DNA of 64,000 bases from Filobasidium wieringae (taxonomy: Eukaryota > Basidiomycota > Tremellomycetes > Filobasidiales > Filobasidiaceae): positions 1,012,228-1,076,227 of the forward strand of contig BCIV01000005.1 of NCBI GenBank assembly GCA_001600055.1. The letters run 5' to 3'. The position numbers were made by a program, and so were the translations under genes. Under the pieces are notes generated by a model. The model saw only the letters and a program-made list of their open reading frames with translations. It was not told the origin of the DNA and made no database searches. Below are positions 54,045-64,000 of this stretch, piece after piece (position 1 is the first letter of the stretch; each line of letters starts with the position of its first letter).

Positions 54045-54338
54045 TCCTCTCGATACCGGATTCCCGATGCCAGGAAGTCGCTTACTGTGCCACTATCCCT
54101 GGCATCAGATGCGTTCACGGGGAGAGGCAGACAGTTCCTGATTTCTACTCGATTCATATATCGTATACAATCATATTGCTAGAGCTCGCCGATCTGGAAC
54201 ATACGGAGCGCCGCGTGAGAAAGCGAAGTGACTAATCCCACCACAACTTCACTCGCGAGGTCGCACCCATCACCCGTCGACATACTACGCTCTGCCCGGA
54301 AGTCACCACTTCTACACATCTGCTAATACACTGCTGCC

Positions 54339-54612
54339 ATGGAGAACCCACACGAAGAGCGACAAGCGGTCCTCCTCGAGCGTATCATCAAGAATGTGGA
54401 CAAGTGCAACGAGGCTATCATGGAACTCAATACTTGTCTAACCGTGAGTCTTCCTGGACGATTGAACGGAGCATCACTGACTGGAAGGGTTTTCATAGGA
54501 TATCGTACAATCACACAAAGAGACGGCGATCTCATCATCTCTATTCCAGAACTACAGCCGAAACGTAGTCTACAACCTGGAGGCTATCGGAGCAATGGGA
54601 GAAGCGAAATAG
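54339..54612 (+). CDS. DAD4: DASH complex subunit DAD4
   Basis: A 72-residue subunit of the fungal DASH/DAM1 ring that couples kinetochores to spindle microtubules. Exon 1 starts MENPHEERQAVLLERIIKNV, nearly the standard DAD4 opening, then NEAIMELNTCLT. A single GT-AG intron (54444-54500) leads to DIVQSHKETAISSSLFQNYS and RNVVYNLEAIGAMGEAK, TAG at 54610-54612. Length and the FQNY..NV.YNLEA motif are as expected. Confidence 0.95.
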
Positions 54613-54988
54613 GAAGCTGGAGATGCAGATCGGGATGGCCATAGCGTATCGGAATCAAAGTTGTAAACGAAAGATCGCTCTGCGATGAGCAGACTTATAC
54701 CATCATCGTAAACCCCAGCCAGCTGCTGCTAGCTTGCCTTTCTGTCAGATCCGTCGTTTTGTCTGGCCCGGTCTCGACCACAAATTCCTCAAACAGACAA
54801 TAACAACAACGACAACAATAACAACCGGACATGGTCTCAGACGGACATCATCGTCGTGAAATGTCCCTTCTTTCAGATCACATCATGTCCGTGCGTCTAG
54901 CACTGATATCGTAGATCTCCTGACTTGACTAATCTTCCAACTTTATAGCTGGATTCCCTAGCACCGATACTGGATCAGCACCACTACT
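54613..54988. other. Intergenic and 5' flank of the uL11m gene
   Basis: No gene seen. Contains an AACAACAACGACAACAATAACAAC run at about 54801-54825. Confidence 0.5.
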
Positions 54989-55675
54989 ATGTCTAAGCAA
55001 GCGATCACCCAAGTAGTCGTAAGTTTGAACGCCTGTTTCTCTTTGTCAAAGCGATCAGAACGACAGGAATTGATCTTGTGAACCGACCGGTCTATGATCA
55101 GAAAATACTGGTACCTGCTGGAAAAGCCACTCCTTCCCCTCCCGTTGGTCCGGCGTTGGGAGCAAGAGGAGTCAAGGCCATGGATTTCTGTAAAGAATTG
55201 TCAGTGATTGCGCATTGAGAAGGGATCGAGAGTTGCTTATCTTATATTCCTCTGCTATCTATCCAGCAACGCAAGAACAGCCCATCTGAAGCCAACCGTA
55301 CCTGTCCCAACGACCATCACCATCAACCCTGATCGGACCTTCTCTTTCTCCATCCGAACCCCGCCTGTGACTCATCTCCTTCGAACAGGCGCATCCATCT
55401 CGAAAGGCTCAACAGCACCTCCATCGCATACCACCAGAACAATGCGAGCGAGCACCTCTGGGTCTACCGCCGGATCCGTCGCTCCTGCTCAGGTCGGAAA
55501 GGGAGCTGCTGCAACGCCCGGAGGAGGATTCGTAGGGAGAATCTCGGTCAAGCAGATTTACGAGATTGCCAAGGTCAAGATGGGGGACGAGGATCTCAAG
55601 GTGATGGGACTGGAGAGAGTGGCTAGGGGTGTGGTAGGAAGCGCTAGGAGTATGGGACTAGAGGTAGTCCCATGA
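54989..55675 (+). CDS. MRPL19: Mitochondrial ribosomal protein uL11m
   Basis: Large-subunit GTPase-centre protein of mitochondrial ribosomes. Exon 1 [10 protein letters not shown], exon 2 [20 protein letters not shown] with [13 protein letters not shown] (the uL11 signature PPVGPALG...MDFCK), and exon 3 [58 protein letters not shown] and [23 protein letters not shown] at 55673-55675. The stretch after [12 protein letters not shown] is longer than in bacterial L11, as in other fungal mitochondrial forms. Confidence 0.95.
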
Positions 55676-56029
55676 TTTGGCTAGATGTGTTGAATAAAAT
55701 TGGACGCAGACTGTAATACATCCTTGAAGCACTAACGACGGACTACACGTTTTTTTGTATGACCATGTCCTGCTCGCTTGGGACGATTCGCTTGAGTCAT
55801 CCAGCCTGATCAAGAGGGGGTCCGCTGCAATCACATCGGAAATCACGATCTGATAGTACCCCATATATTCCATATGCAAGTCCGCGGTTGATGCACTGTA
55901 TGCCTAAGAAGTCGCGGATTGTTCTTTCTGCACAATGTTGTCCGACCGGACCGTTTCACCTTTCATAGCGATCAGGCTTAACGTTAACGTAGGACAGCTA
56001 AGATCCCTCTATACTCTTAAATCGTAGCA

Positions 56030-57465
56030 ATGGCAAATCCCCCAGCGAAATTGTCTTTCTCCTTTGGCAAAACAGGTCCCAAACCTACCAATTCCACCAA
56101 ATCGTTTGGTAACCTGAAACCGAAACCGACCTCCACTGCCAGCGCTTTCTCATTCGGAGATGACGACGAAGAAGATCAGCTGGGAGTGCTTAAACAACCC
56201 CTTGCGGGCCCTTCCAAGGTGACTCCCAAAAATAACGGGCTGATCAAACAAAATGCAAGTCTTGGGAGACAAGCGAAGAAGATTCAGGAAGAAGCTATGA
56301 AGCTGGATCAGACTGTTTTCGAGTATGACGAGGTCTGGGATGGCATGCAAAATGCTAGGGAACAAGTGAAGCAGGCTAAAGACGCCGAGACAGCGGAGCA
56401 CAAGGTGAGTGCCGTAGTCCTTCTGTCACTCGAAATCCTGCCAACTCAGACGATCCACCACAGCCCAAATATATGGAATCGTTTCTACAATCTGCCGCTA
56501 CGAGGAAACTGGACCGTCTGAGAGCGGAAGAGAAGATGTTGCAGCATGAGCGGGATACGGAAGGGGCAGAGTTCGCAGACAAGGACAAGTTTGTGACGAC
56601 CGCTTACAAGCGGCAAATGGAGGAGGTCAAGAAAGCTGAGGAGGAAGAGAAGGCTAGGGAAGGTGAGGTTGCCGGTATTGTCTGGTCGAGTTTCTGGCTG
56701 ATCTTGTTTCCTTACTCTGGTTCAGAGAAAGAGAGGTTGTCGAAGAAGGGACCAGGGATGACCGCATTTTACCGATCGATGTTGGACGCAGACGAGGAGA
56801 AACACGCTGCAGCTATGGCTGCTGCCTCCTCTTCTTCCGCTCAGCCTCCAACTCAAGGTCCATCATTAGCCATTCGACCGCCTAGTGCGGCCAAAATGGA
56901 ACCCTCTGCGCCCAGCAAAGGCACCTACGATTTCGCTGACGAAGTGGAAGAAGATCCCTTTATTCGTCGGGAAAGACAGAGAGCGGAGATGGAACGAGCT
57001 ATTGCGGTAGCGTCGAGACCACAAGCACCCGTTGTGGAAGTGCTACCAGCTACCGCCTCGACAGACAAGGAGAAGTTGGAGATCAACGATGAGGGGGCGG
57101 TGGTGGACAAGCGAGTCTTATTAAAGGCAGGTCTGAACATCACCAAGAAGCCTCTTGCAGCGGGATCGACCGGACCAGGAAGCTCGAACCGTCCAGAGGT
57201 CGCACTGCCCTTCAAATCTCGTGCGGTAGGGACCGACGCATCGTATGAAGCTCGGATGGCACGTGAGCGTAAAAGGTTGGCGGATCAGATGAGGGACGAA
57301 AAGGAACGGATGTTGTCAGAGAAACGCCACAAGGAGGAAGAAGAGGAGGCTCTCGCACGAAAACGAAGAGCAGGTGGGGAAGATGGGGAAGGAGAGGCTA
57401 AACGGAAAGCGGCTAGAGAAAGATTCGAAGCGAGAAAGAAAGCGAAGATGGCTGTGGAGCAATGA
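56030..57465 (+). CDS. NSRP1-like (DUF2040) splicing regulator
   Basis: Putative nuclear-speckle splicing regulatory protein. The N-terminus is low complexity with FSFG repeats (KLSFSFGKTG, SAFSFGDDDEED). The core follows: ALGRQAKKIQEEAMKLDQT-like sequence with VFEYDEVWDGMQNAREQVK, an intron, then PKYMESFLQSAATRKLDRLR and AEEKMLQHERDTEGAEFADK, DKFVTTAYKRQMEEVKKAEE, and after a second intron RLSKKGPGMTAFYRSMLDAD. The C-terminal half is disordered and charged, ending RKKAKMAVEQ (TGA 57463-57465). MESFL, FADKDKFVT.AY and FYR.ML are the family signatures. Confidence 0.9.
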
Positions 57466-57758
57466 CGTAAATAGATGCGATTGGATGTTGTTGTTCATGA
57501 TCATTCCTGGCTATAGCATCATACGGAGAGCTAGCTGCGACTACTCGTATCCCGAAAACATACTGCCGCTCAGAGTCGAGTTGCCACCGGGGTCTATGCA
57601 TAGGTTTGATCAGTATATACATCCCATCTGACTGTGCACTGTCAACTTACTCTCCCTGACTTTCCTGGTTGTCCTGAAAGCGGGAGCGTCGTTGCTATGC
57701 CGTGTGAGAAAAGCAACGAAAATCAGGCCCGTACGCTCGTTGACGATATCTTCGTTGC

Positions 57759-58617
57759 TTACCTTTCGTCATCGTCCTCCTCGACGGTGACACCACTAAC
57801 AGTCAATCTCTCCGTATGCTTCAGAACTCCATCAACCTCCCCGTCCTCATTCTCCTTGGCCTGTTTCTCTTGCTTCTCCGCAACGGCTCCGGTAGCCTGC
57901 TTGGCTGGCTTGGGGGGAGCGAGACTCAAAGCATCTTCCTCTTCGTATTCGGCAGAGTAGAAGGAGATGCTGGATTTTCCACCGGGAGGTTGAGTGACTT
58001 TACGGGATGGGCGGTAAGATGCGTCCTCCGAGTGAGGGTCGGCGATCTCGGCTGCGGAAGAGAAGAAGCTTAACGATAAGTATAGAGTCTTGAGATTGTG
58101 TAGGAGCTACCAACCCTCGACTAGATCGTTGACCGCTTCTTCCGTAGCATCACTAGAGAAAGTTCCGAAGGATGCGTATTCTGACAAGCCACGTCTATTT
58201 AGCTTTGTAAGTTGGTTGGGGCAGCGAGCAATTGTCTTACTGGGAAGTTTCTGTAGTTCAGTGTAGTTGGTATCGACAGATACTCCAGCTTGTCTGCCAA
58301 GATCATGTGCAGGTCAGCTCATGAACACGAAGCAAGGACAAGGTGATGATGCTCACTTCAGGAACTCCAGCAGACTCCTTTTGGTGAAACAGACATGTGT
58401 CTTGTCCCAGTCAAGCGAACCTAACGGAGTGTCACGTTCAGACATGTGGTGTTGTGGAAAGTCTGAGGTGTACTTACCGACAGTCTCGGCCCAAGTCTTG
58501 GGATCCTCCAAATTGAAGGGGTGTACGGGCTCGAAGGTGGTAGATTTGCTGTACAACATCCTGATCGTCAGTCACCCTTCAAGGTGTCAGCTGCACTTTG
58601 ACCTACGATGAGGACAT
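57759..58617 (-). CDS. Unrecognised small acidic protein with PPGG motif
   Basis: Five exons join in phase. MSSSMLYSKSTTFEPVHPFN with LEDPKTWAETV, then GSLDWDKTHVCFTKRSLLEF, then QAGVSVDTNYTELQKLP, then KYASFGTFSSDATEEAVNDL, then AEIADPHSEDASYRPSRKVT with QPPGGKSSISFYSAEYEEED and a Lys/Glu-rich tail to TAA at 57759-57761. A GT donor at the stop (GTAAGC) would allow a further exon. SRKVTQPPGGKSSISF is reminiscent of the PPGG motif of HN1/Jupiter-type proteins, but I would not name it on that basis. Confidence 0.65.
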
Positions 58618-58951
58618 TTTGGTTGTGTCTGTACGTCAGAATCTGGTCTAGATGCGGTTGCGCTCTCGCTCGAAAGATGGTCGATGTCGATGAAAGGACA
58701 AGGGTACAAGGGTCTCTTAGGGTTGAGGGACTACTGCGAGGGCGAGGGGGGGCATGACGTGTACATTTTGAACCTTGGACTTGCCGTCGACTGTGTTTAC
58801 GCTTGCATTATCATTACAACCTGTGTTCTTCTTTCCCTTTTTTCTGTTATTACCCTTGTCAAGCATGTCAAGCATGTCAAGCTTGTTACCAACCAGAGTC
58901 TTCCCTTGAGTCTGATTCTGCCATCCTCGCCCACGACAAAAAAACCCACAA

Positions 58952-60976
58952 TCAGGCGTCATTGGAGAACGTATACGTTGACCGCCATTCATAGCCTCGT
59001 TTGGGACCGTACCATTGGTCGATGTTCCTAACGGACCGAAAATGTACCTGTCAACGGAAGCAAAGATCGAGTGACATCCTGAAGACTCACCACTGAGGGT
59101 TATTGATGGCTATACGATCGAGGCATATCGTAAGTCAGGATTCCGTACATAAATCGCCGTATCGCTCACCATCAATGACTCCTTCCATTTCGATGACCAT
59201 ACAACTGTTCTTCTCGTAGTAACCGGAACCTTGAGAATGCTTCACTGGAATCGAACCGTTTTGACCGCCACACGTATACACTTGAAAAGGTCAAGATTGT
59301 TTGCTTAGCTTGAGTGCTCCCGTACACAGGTAAGACAGTCTGTCGACTCACCCTGGATCGCTTCCTGATTGGATTCAACGGACAGCTTGATACCTGATTT
59401 GGGCGAAGACACTTCGAGCTGAGAAAGTTGAGCGAGGCTTCAGACGCAGAGTTACGCTCTATGTCAATCAATCACCACTCACCTGGGGTACTTTGGCAGA
59501 GACCGAAGCCTGAGTAGAAGAGGGTCAAGCAAGTCAGCGAGCAGGAACGGTCGAAACCCGCCGAGTGTGTCTGAACTCACATTATTCTTCCAGCAGGTAT
59601 CATAACCCTTTGGCAGTCGAAGCGAGATCAGTATCGAATACCGGTCAATGTCAACAGCGCTCCAACACATACATAGCCCTGTGGTCCAGCTTATCAGCGT
59701 GGGTACGGCACAGGAAATGGGGAATTTTACTTACGCCGAGTCCGGGATAACCAAGAGTCTCGTTCCATCTAGCACCGATAGGACGTTTCTCCAGAAAGTC
59801 GTAACTGTCACGTGAATATTGATGAATGACTGGAATGATGATCAAGTTTACCAGGTGTGACACTCACGCATTGTCAGTCACGTCGATAAAGTCGCCGGTC
59901 GGAATTACTAATCCTCAGGAGTATCAGAACAAGCCTCAAGCGCTAGTGGCCTGTGACTAACAGATGGTATCGGTCGCAACTGCTTGATCGGCGAACGGCA
60001 TGACCAGCTCCCAATCTTGAACGGCATTGGTCGAGTTGGTCGTGCCGTATCCGTCAAAGTTCCAGTAGACGTGTGAGCTCAGCAGAAGGGCTGCAATGTC
60101 GAATACGGACTGAATCGATTTTAACATTCCGGTGGAACCCAACGATATACATACGAGTTCGAGCAGACGCATTGGCATTGAGAGAGATATCCCAGACACC
60201 ACCGGGAAGTAGGGAATAGGTCAATTCGGCTAGGACGCTGCCAGGGAAACCACCAACTAGCTCTTTCGTATCAAAGGTATTGCACAATGGGTTTAGAAAT
60301 TTAAAGGATCTTGCGGTGTACCCCTCGCTAACTCACCTGGGTCGTAGAAAGCCATGGATACGGATGAGTTTGTAAAGTTTGTGACGGTCCAGACCCTCCA
60401 GCTCCAGCCTGAGAAGAGGCAAACCGGGAGATCAGTGCGTGCTCTGTTTGTACACCGTAACGACCTACCATAAGGTCCTCCGTGCAGGCTAGGTTTAAAC
60501 GTCAAGCCGGCGTAAGAAATACGCAGCGAGATCCCGGCTGACGTGGTCACACTCACGTATCGAGACCCTTGTTCTCATTGGCTTCACTATAGTACGCACG
60601 GCCAGTTTCGGGATCGGTGTAAGTATTATTCTTGATCCGATTTGCGTAACGTCCAACCTGAAACGAATTGCGACGGTCAGGCTCGAGCGCCATATGGGAG
60701 TCATATGCCTCACGATCGGTCCGAAATTGGGATGCGACGGGTCGTCCGCATACTTTGTCTTGTCATCGTACCCCAGGACTATGTCTCGTTTGGTACCGTT
60801 TCTGTCACTGACCCATAGCTCCGTCAGAGCTGCACCGTACGGAATGAACGCGGCTGAGATTGAGCCATCAGACGCGTTCAACGGGATAGGTGTAAAAGGG
60901 GTCCGAAGCGAATTGGTCCAGCTTGGATTGGCTGCCACGAGGGCCAAGAAGAGCAAGGGAGCGAGTTTCAACATCC
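58952..60976 (-). CDS. Secreted aldose 1-epimerase (galactose mutarotase-like)
   Basis: Interconverts alpha and beta anomers of hexoses. Start at 60976 with signal peptide MLKLAPLLFLALVAANPSW, so extracellular. Landmarks: FIPYGAALTELWVSDRNGTK, RDIVLGYDDKTKYADDPSHP, NFGPIVGRYANRIKNNTYTD, LLLSSHVYWNFDGYGTTNST (catalytic His region), FIPTGDFIDVTDN, KSGIKLSVESNQEAIQVYTC (catalytic Glu region) and a last exon NIDQWYGPKRGYEWRSTYTF with TGA at 58952-58954. The last intron acceptor is CCGTTAG. More than ten short exons. A galactose link with the GH35 gene is possible but they are 45 kb apart. Confidence 0.9.
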
Positions 60977-61969
60977 TGCGGTCGATATGAGATGAGAAGC
61001 AATCAGCTCGCACTCGTCATCTATCGTTCAGGATCTCCAGTCGTTATATACCGGGGCCCCGAATGGATGTCAAACGTTATTGCCGGGAACGTTCCGCCAA
61101 TCATCCGGGTATTTACCTTCTGACTCTACCTCTCGCTCAGACTAGCGCGCTCTTCGTCATCCCATCGTGGATCGTGGAAAGCTTCGTATCATGTGCAGCC
61201 GTCGCTGCCACTGGAATAGAACGTCGTTACTGCTTCGAGCCGTTTTGGCATCGTTCGGGCTTCGTTCATCGGAGTACTTCTTGACCGATAATATCCCGCA
61301 AGAGGATCATGTGACGCGCAAGTACAGCCATGGTAACGAGTAGTAGACGTATCAATTACACTGGGCAACTGGCGTCGCACCACCCTGTCGATGTATCAAA
61401 ACCGTCGGTGTTTATGGAGGGTCCCACTGACTAGATTATATACAATTGCTGCGTCATGATACTTGAGGTATCGCGCTATCGATTATCAACAAATCAGGAA
61501 ACAAATAGCTTGAGCAGTATATTTGCTTGTCGATATGGCATCTTGTATTCAATTTCTGCACCATACCAAGCAGATCTATCGAAAGCTGTGATATCGGCCG
61601 GTAACATAGCTTCACCGATGTTCCGCAACCGGACCAATCTGCCCAAGCACGACGCCTGATAAGCATCACATCTGCTTCGGTGTGACGCTGAAAGGGAGAG
61701 ATGATGATCGAAGCATGTCTAGCTATAGGTACAATGGGTTGACGCAAAGATTAGAGAGCATGGTGCGCGTGAGAAAGCGACAACGTGATCAAACAACAAA
61801 GCTGATCTCGATCATGCTATGCTGATCAGTCCTTTACTTGGTTCGACCACTTCACTCGTCAGTTTACTCCACCTCGTAACTCACCACTGGCCGATACACA
61901 CATTATCGCTCGATCACACCCGGTTGACATATACTTGAATCCCGCCCAGCCTGTCGATCGCCCGCAGCG
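60977..61969. promoter_or_regulatory. Divergent intergenic region epimerase / kinase-like gene
   Basis: About 1 kb without a supported gene on either strand. TATA-like tracts occur (61036, 61438). Confidence 0.4.
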
Positions 61970-64000
61970 ATGATGCAATCTTCATCTTCACAACCAACTC
62001 CTAAATCGCAACCTTATTCGAGTTTCCCGACGCAGTACATTGCCACATCTCCCCGGCAAGCCCTAAAATCATACGTCCTCCACCCTAAGCCTCTTAGAAG
62101 TTTCACATTCCTGCGATGTCTAGAACCGATCATCATGCCTTTCGAGAAGCTCGAATCCGTTAAAAAGAGCAAGCCCAAGTCATCCAAGCCGCCTCGCTCA
62201 CCTGTAGAACCGGTCTCCATGCCTTTCGAGAAGCCCAAATCCGTGTAAAAGAGCAAGCCCAAGTCATCCAAGCCGCGTCGCTCACCAGATTCGTTGTCCA
62301 GCAAACCGGGTCGTACATTGACCAAGCCTGCAAAAGCATTCTGGAAGGCTTATCTGTCTGACGGTAGGGAGCTGAGGTGAGTCGTTGGGAAGCGCAATCG
62401 GGATATGAGTCTGAATCGATCTCGTTTATCTCCAGCATCGAATTTGATGATGTTTTCCTGGAAAATAAGTATAGGGCTGTCGAACGACTCCTTGTCCGCG
62501 ACGATAAAGCGTTATCTCCTCAACAAGAACGAGCGTTGGAAGATTGGAATGCCATCGCTAGACTACACGATAAGAGGGAGTTCCCACTTACGTCCGAGGC
62601 GTCCGCACGCACCTCTCTTCCAACGTTTGCTACCTACAAAGAACGCGAAATCTACAATAAGCGTGATCACATCATAGAACCCGCACCCTCAAATGGAGGG
62701 GAACTCGGATTGACGAACTTGTTCGACAGATCCGTATGTAGCCTCGCAAACGAATTCGTCAACAACATCCTCAACTTTGTAGACCATCATTCCCTCTACG
62801 TGAGGAACTTTACAACTTCTCTGTTGGTCGGCTCCGGCACGACGGATCTTGCCGCGATCCAGAAGACTCCGCTCGCTAAAAAACAAGACGCTCGTCCCGA
62901 CATCCGGCCTATCATTTTCGAACACAAGCCTTACTTCACTTTGCACGACCTCCTGCGCTTGATGTTCGCCATGCGATCACAGAACGTCACGGTGTCTTGT
63001 GCGATGGGCGAGCCCTCGGTCCAACACAGAGAGGGGATACGTTTGAGCAAGCCAACCAATGAGCTTTTATTGCAGATAGTTGAACAAATGCACGTCACCA
63101 GGGCTCGATACTGTGCACTTGGGACTTGGGACTATTATCTCGTCTTCTTCCTGAACAGTCGATCACTTCTTGGATGTTCCAATATTGTTTGTCGAGATCC
63201 AGCGGATATCGACACATTTGCTGAAATAAAATATCTCAGGTGAGCGCGTTTCCAATCTTGCAGATCCCCATTCTCACACTCGATCGTTGTCACTGCACAG
63301 AAACAAGAGCGGACTGAATTCCAAAGAACTCACTAAAATACCGGATTCATTGAAGCCGAGTTCTCTCAGCCTTCTGCAAGTTCTTGTTGCTCTCATGGTC
63401 GAACGGCTTCCTGAAGTCTCACAGCCCGATCTGTGGTGCGACGGCGATGCAGTTGCAGAGATATACAGAGAGTGCCTGGAGCGTTCGAGGCAGGCTCAGG
63501 GCCTGGATGGCGCGATTGTAGACGTCGATCCTTCCGACTTGGATGGCGACACGAGTTTCGACCAGACTGCAGCTGATAGTGACTCGATGAGCCGGCCTAG
63601 AAGTCAGTACACGCCAGCGGTTCGTTCTAGTGGCGAACCAGACCGAATGGATACTCGAGATGACAACCAAGGTGCGGAAGAGTCGAACGTCCAGGTCGAC
63701 GGGGAGATCATTCCAAAACGGGTCGTGCCTATCCTCTTCAAGGCTACCGCGTCCGTGCCGAACGAACGTCGGAACTATCCAGTTCCCTCCAGCGATCACC
63801 CATGGCTGGAAGAATATCATGGTACCTGGCCTGCACCTTCCTCGATCGCCATGCAACCTGACTCGCTCTCGGTAAGCTCATCGTCACTCGTACCAGACCC
63901 CATTTCCGACCGCACAGATGGTAAACCTGGTTGCGAGTCGGAAAGACCCGTCATCGAGATTATCCTGTCAGCTTACGTATCCAGCGGACATTGCTACGAC
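61970..64000 (+). CDS. Probable FunK1-type fungal kinase, 3' end outside window, in-frame stop near the start
   Basis: ATG 61970 opens a Ser/Pro/Lys-rich leader. Inside it a 100-bp duplication gives two copies of MPFEK..SVKKSKPKSSKP..RSP; the second copy has TAA at 62246-62248. Downstream, in the same frame, KAFWKAYLSDGREL joins by a GT-AG intron (donor 62377) to SIEFDDVFLENKYRAVERLL. The long exon contains RSVCSLANEFVNNILNFVDH, HKPYFTLHDLLRLMFAMRSQ and MHVTRARYCALGTWDYYLVF; after another intron comes acidic sequence, then PVIEIILSAYVSSGHCYD at the window edge, where a kinase glycine loop would begin. An intron from 62203 (GTAGAA) to 62250 (AAAAG) would remove the stop in phase. Confidence 0.5.

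Noticed and set aside
1..64000. tRNA or rRNA genes
   Set aside because: I looked for B-box (GGTTCGA) strings with paired arms and found none that fold as a tRNA; no rRNA sequence recognised.

Overview
The window is nuclear DNA of a basidiomycete fungus, most likely a yeast-like Tremellomycete (Cryptococcus/Kwoniella type). Genes are dense and on both strands, and nearly all are split by short GT-AG introns of roughly 45-100 nt. The gene set is fungal: DASH subunit DAD4, FYV7, a CAP10-type GT90 glycosyltransferase, Elongin A, a Zn2Cys6 regulator, and a candidate FunK1-type kinase. Exon joins were worked out by hand from splice signals and frame; no transcript or database evidence was available.

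Layout. 0-7.8 kb: the tail of a WG-motif protein, a secreted GH128-type glycosidase, SLX1 nuclease, DOM34/Pelota and an unrecognised acidic-tailed protein. 7.8-19.9 kb: gene-poor sequence around a large secreted GH35 beta-galactosidase. It holds three copies of a dispersed repeat, palindromes and decayed coding sequence. 19.9-36.2 kb: a visibly GC-rich block full of minisatellites, with GT90, ARP10, beta-carbonic anhydrase, 3-hydroxyanthranilate dioxygenase, a WrbA-type quinone reductase, FYV7 and an eIF1/SUI1 protein. A 2.6 kb hole at 27.0-29.6 kb contains a decayed gene.

36.4-49.8 kb: a run of nitrogen and nucleobase genes. It comprises a PuuE-type allantoinase, a ureidoglycolate lyase, a dihydropyrimidinase/hydantoinase, a Zn2Cys6 regulator, an SLC10A7/Rch1-like transporter, an NCS1 nucleobase/allantoin permease and a xanthine-type phosphoribosyltransferase. 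Read together this is a candidate uptake, ring-opening and salvage neighbourhood with a linked regulator, and it is the most interesting part of the window. A frameshifted flavohemoglobin remnant lies at its left edge.

49.8-64 kb: mostly housekeeping genes (EFM4 methyltransferase, Elongin A, DAD4, mitochondrial uL11, NSRP1-like splicing factor, an unrecognised PPGG-motif protein and a secreted aldose 1-epimerase). The window ends in a kinase-like gene, cut by the edge, whose N-terminal coding repeat contains an in-frame stop codon.
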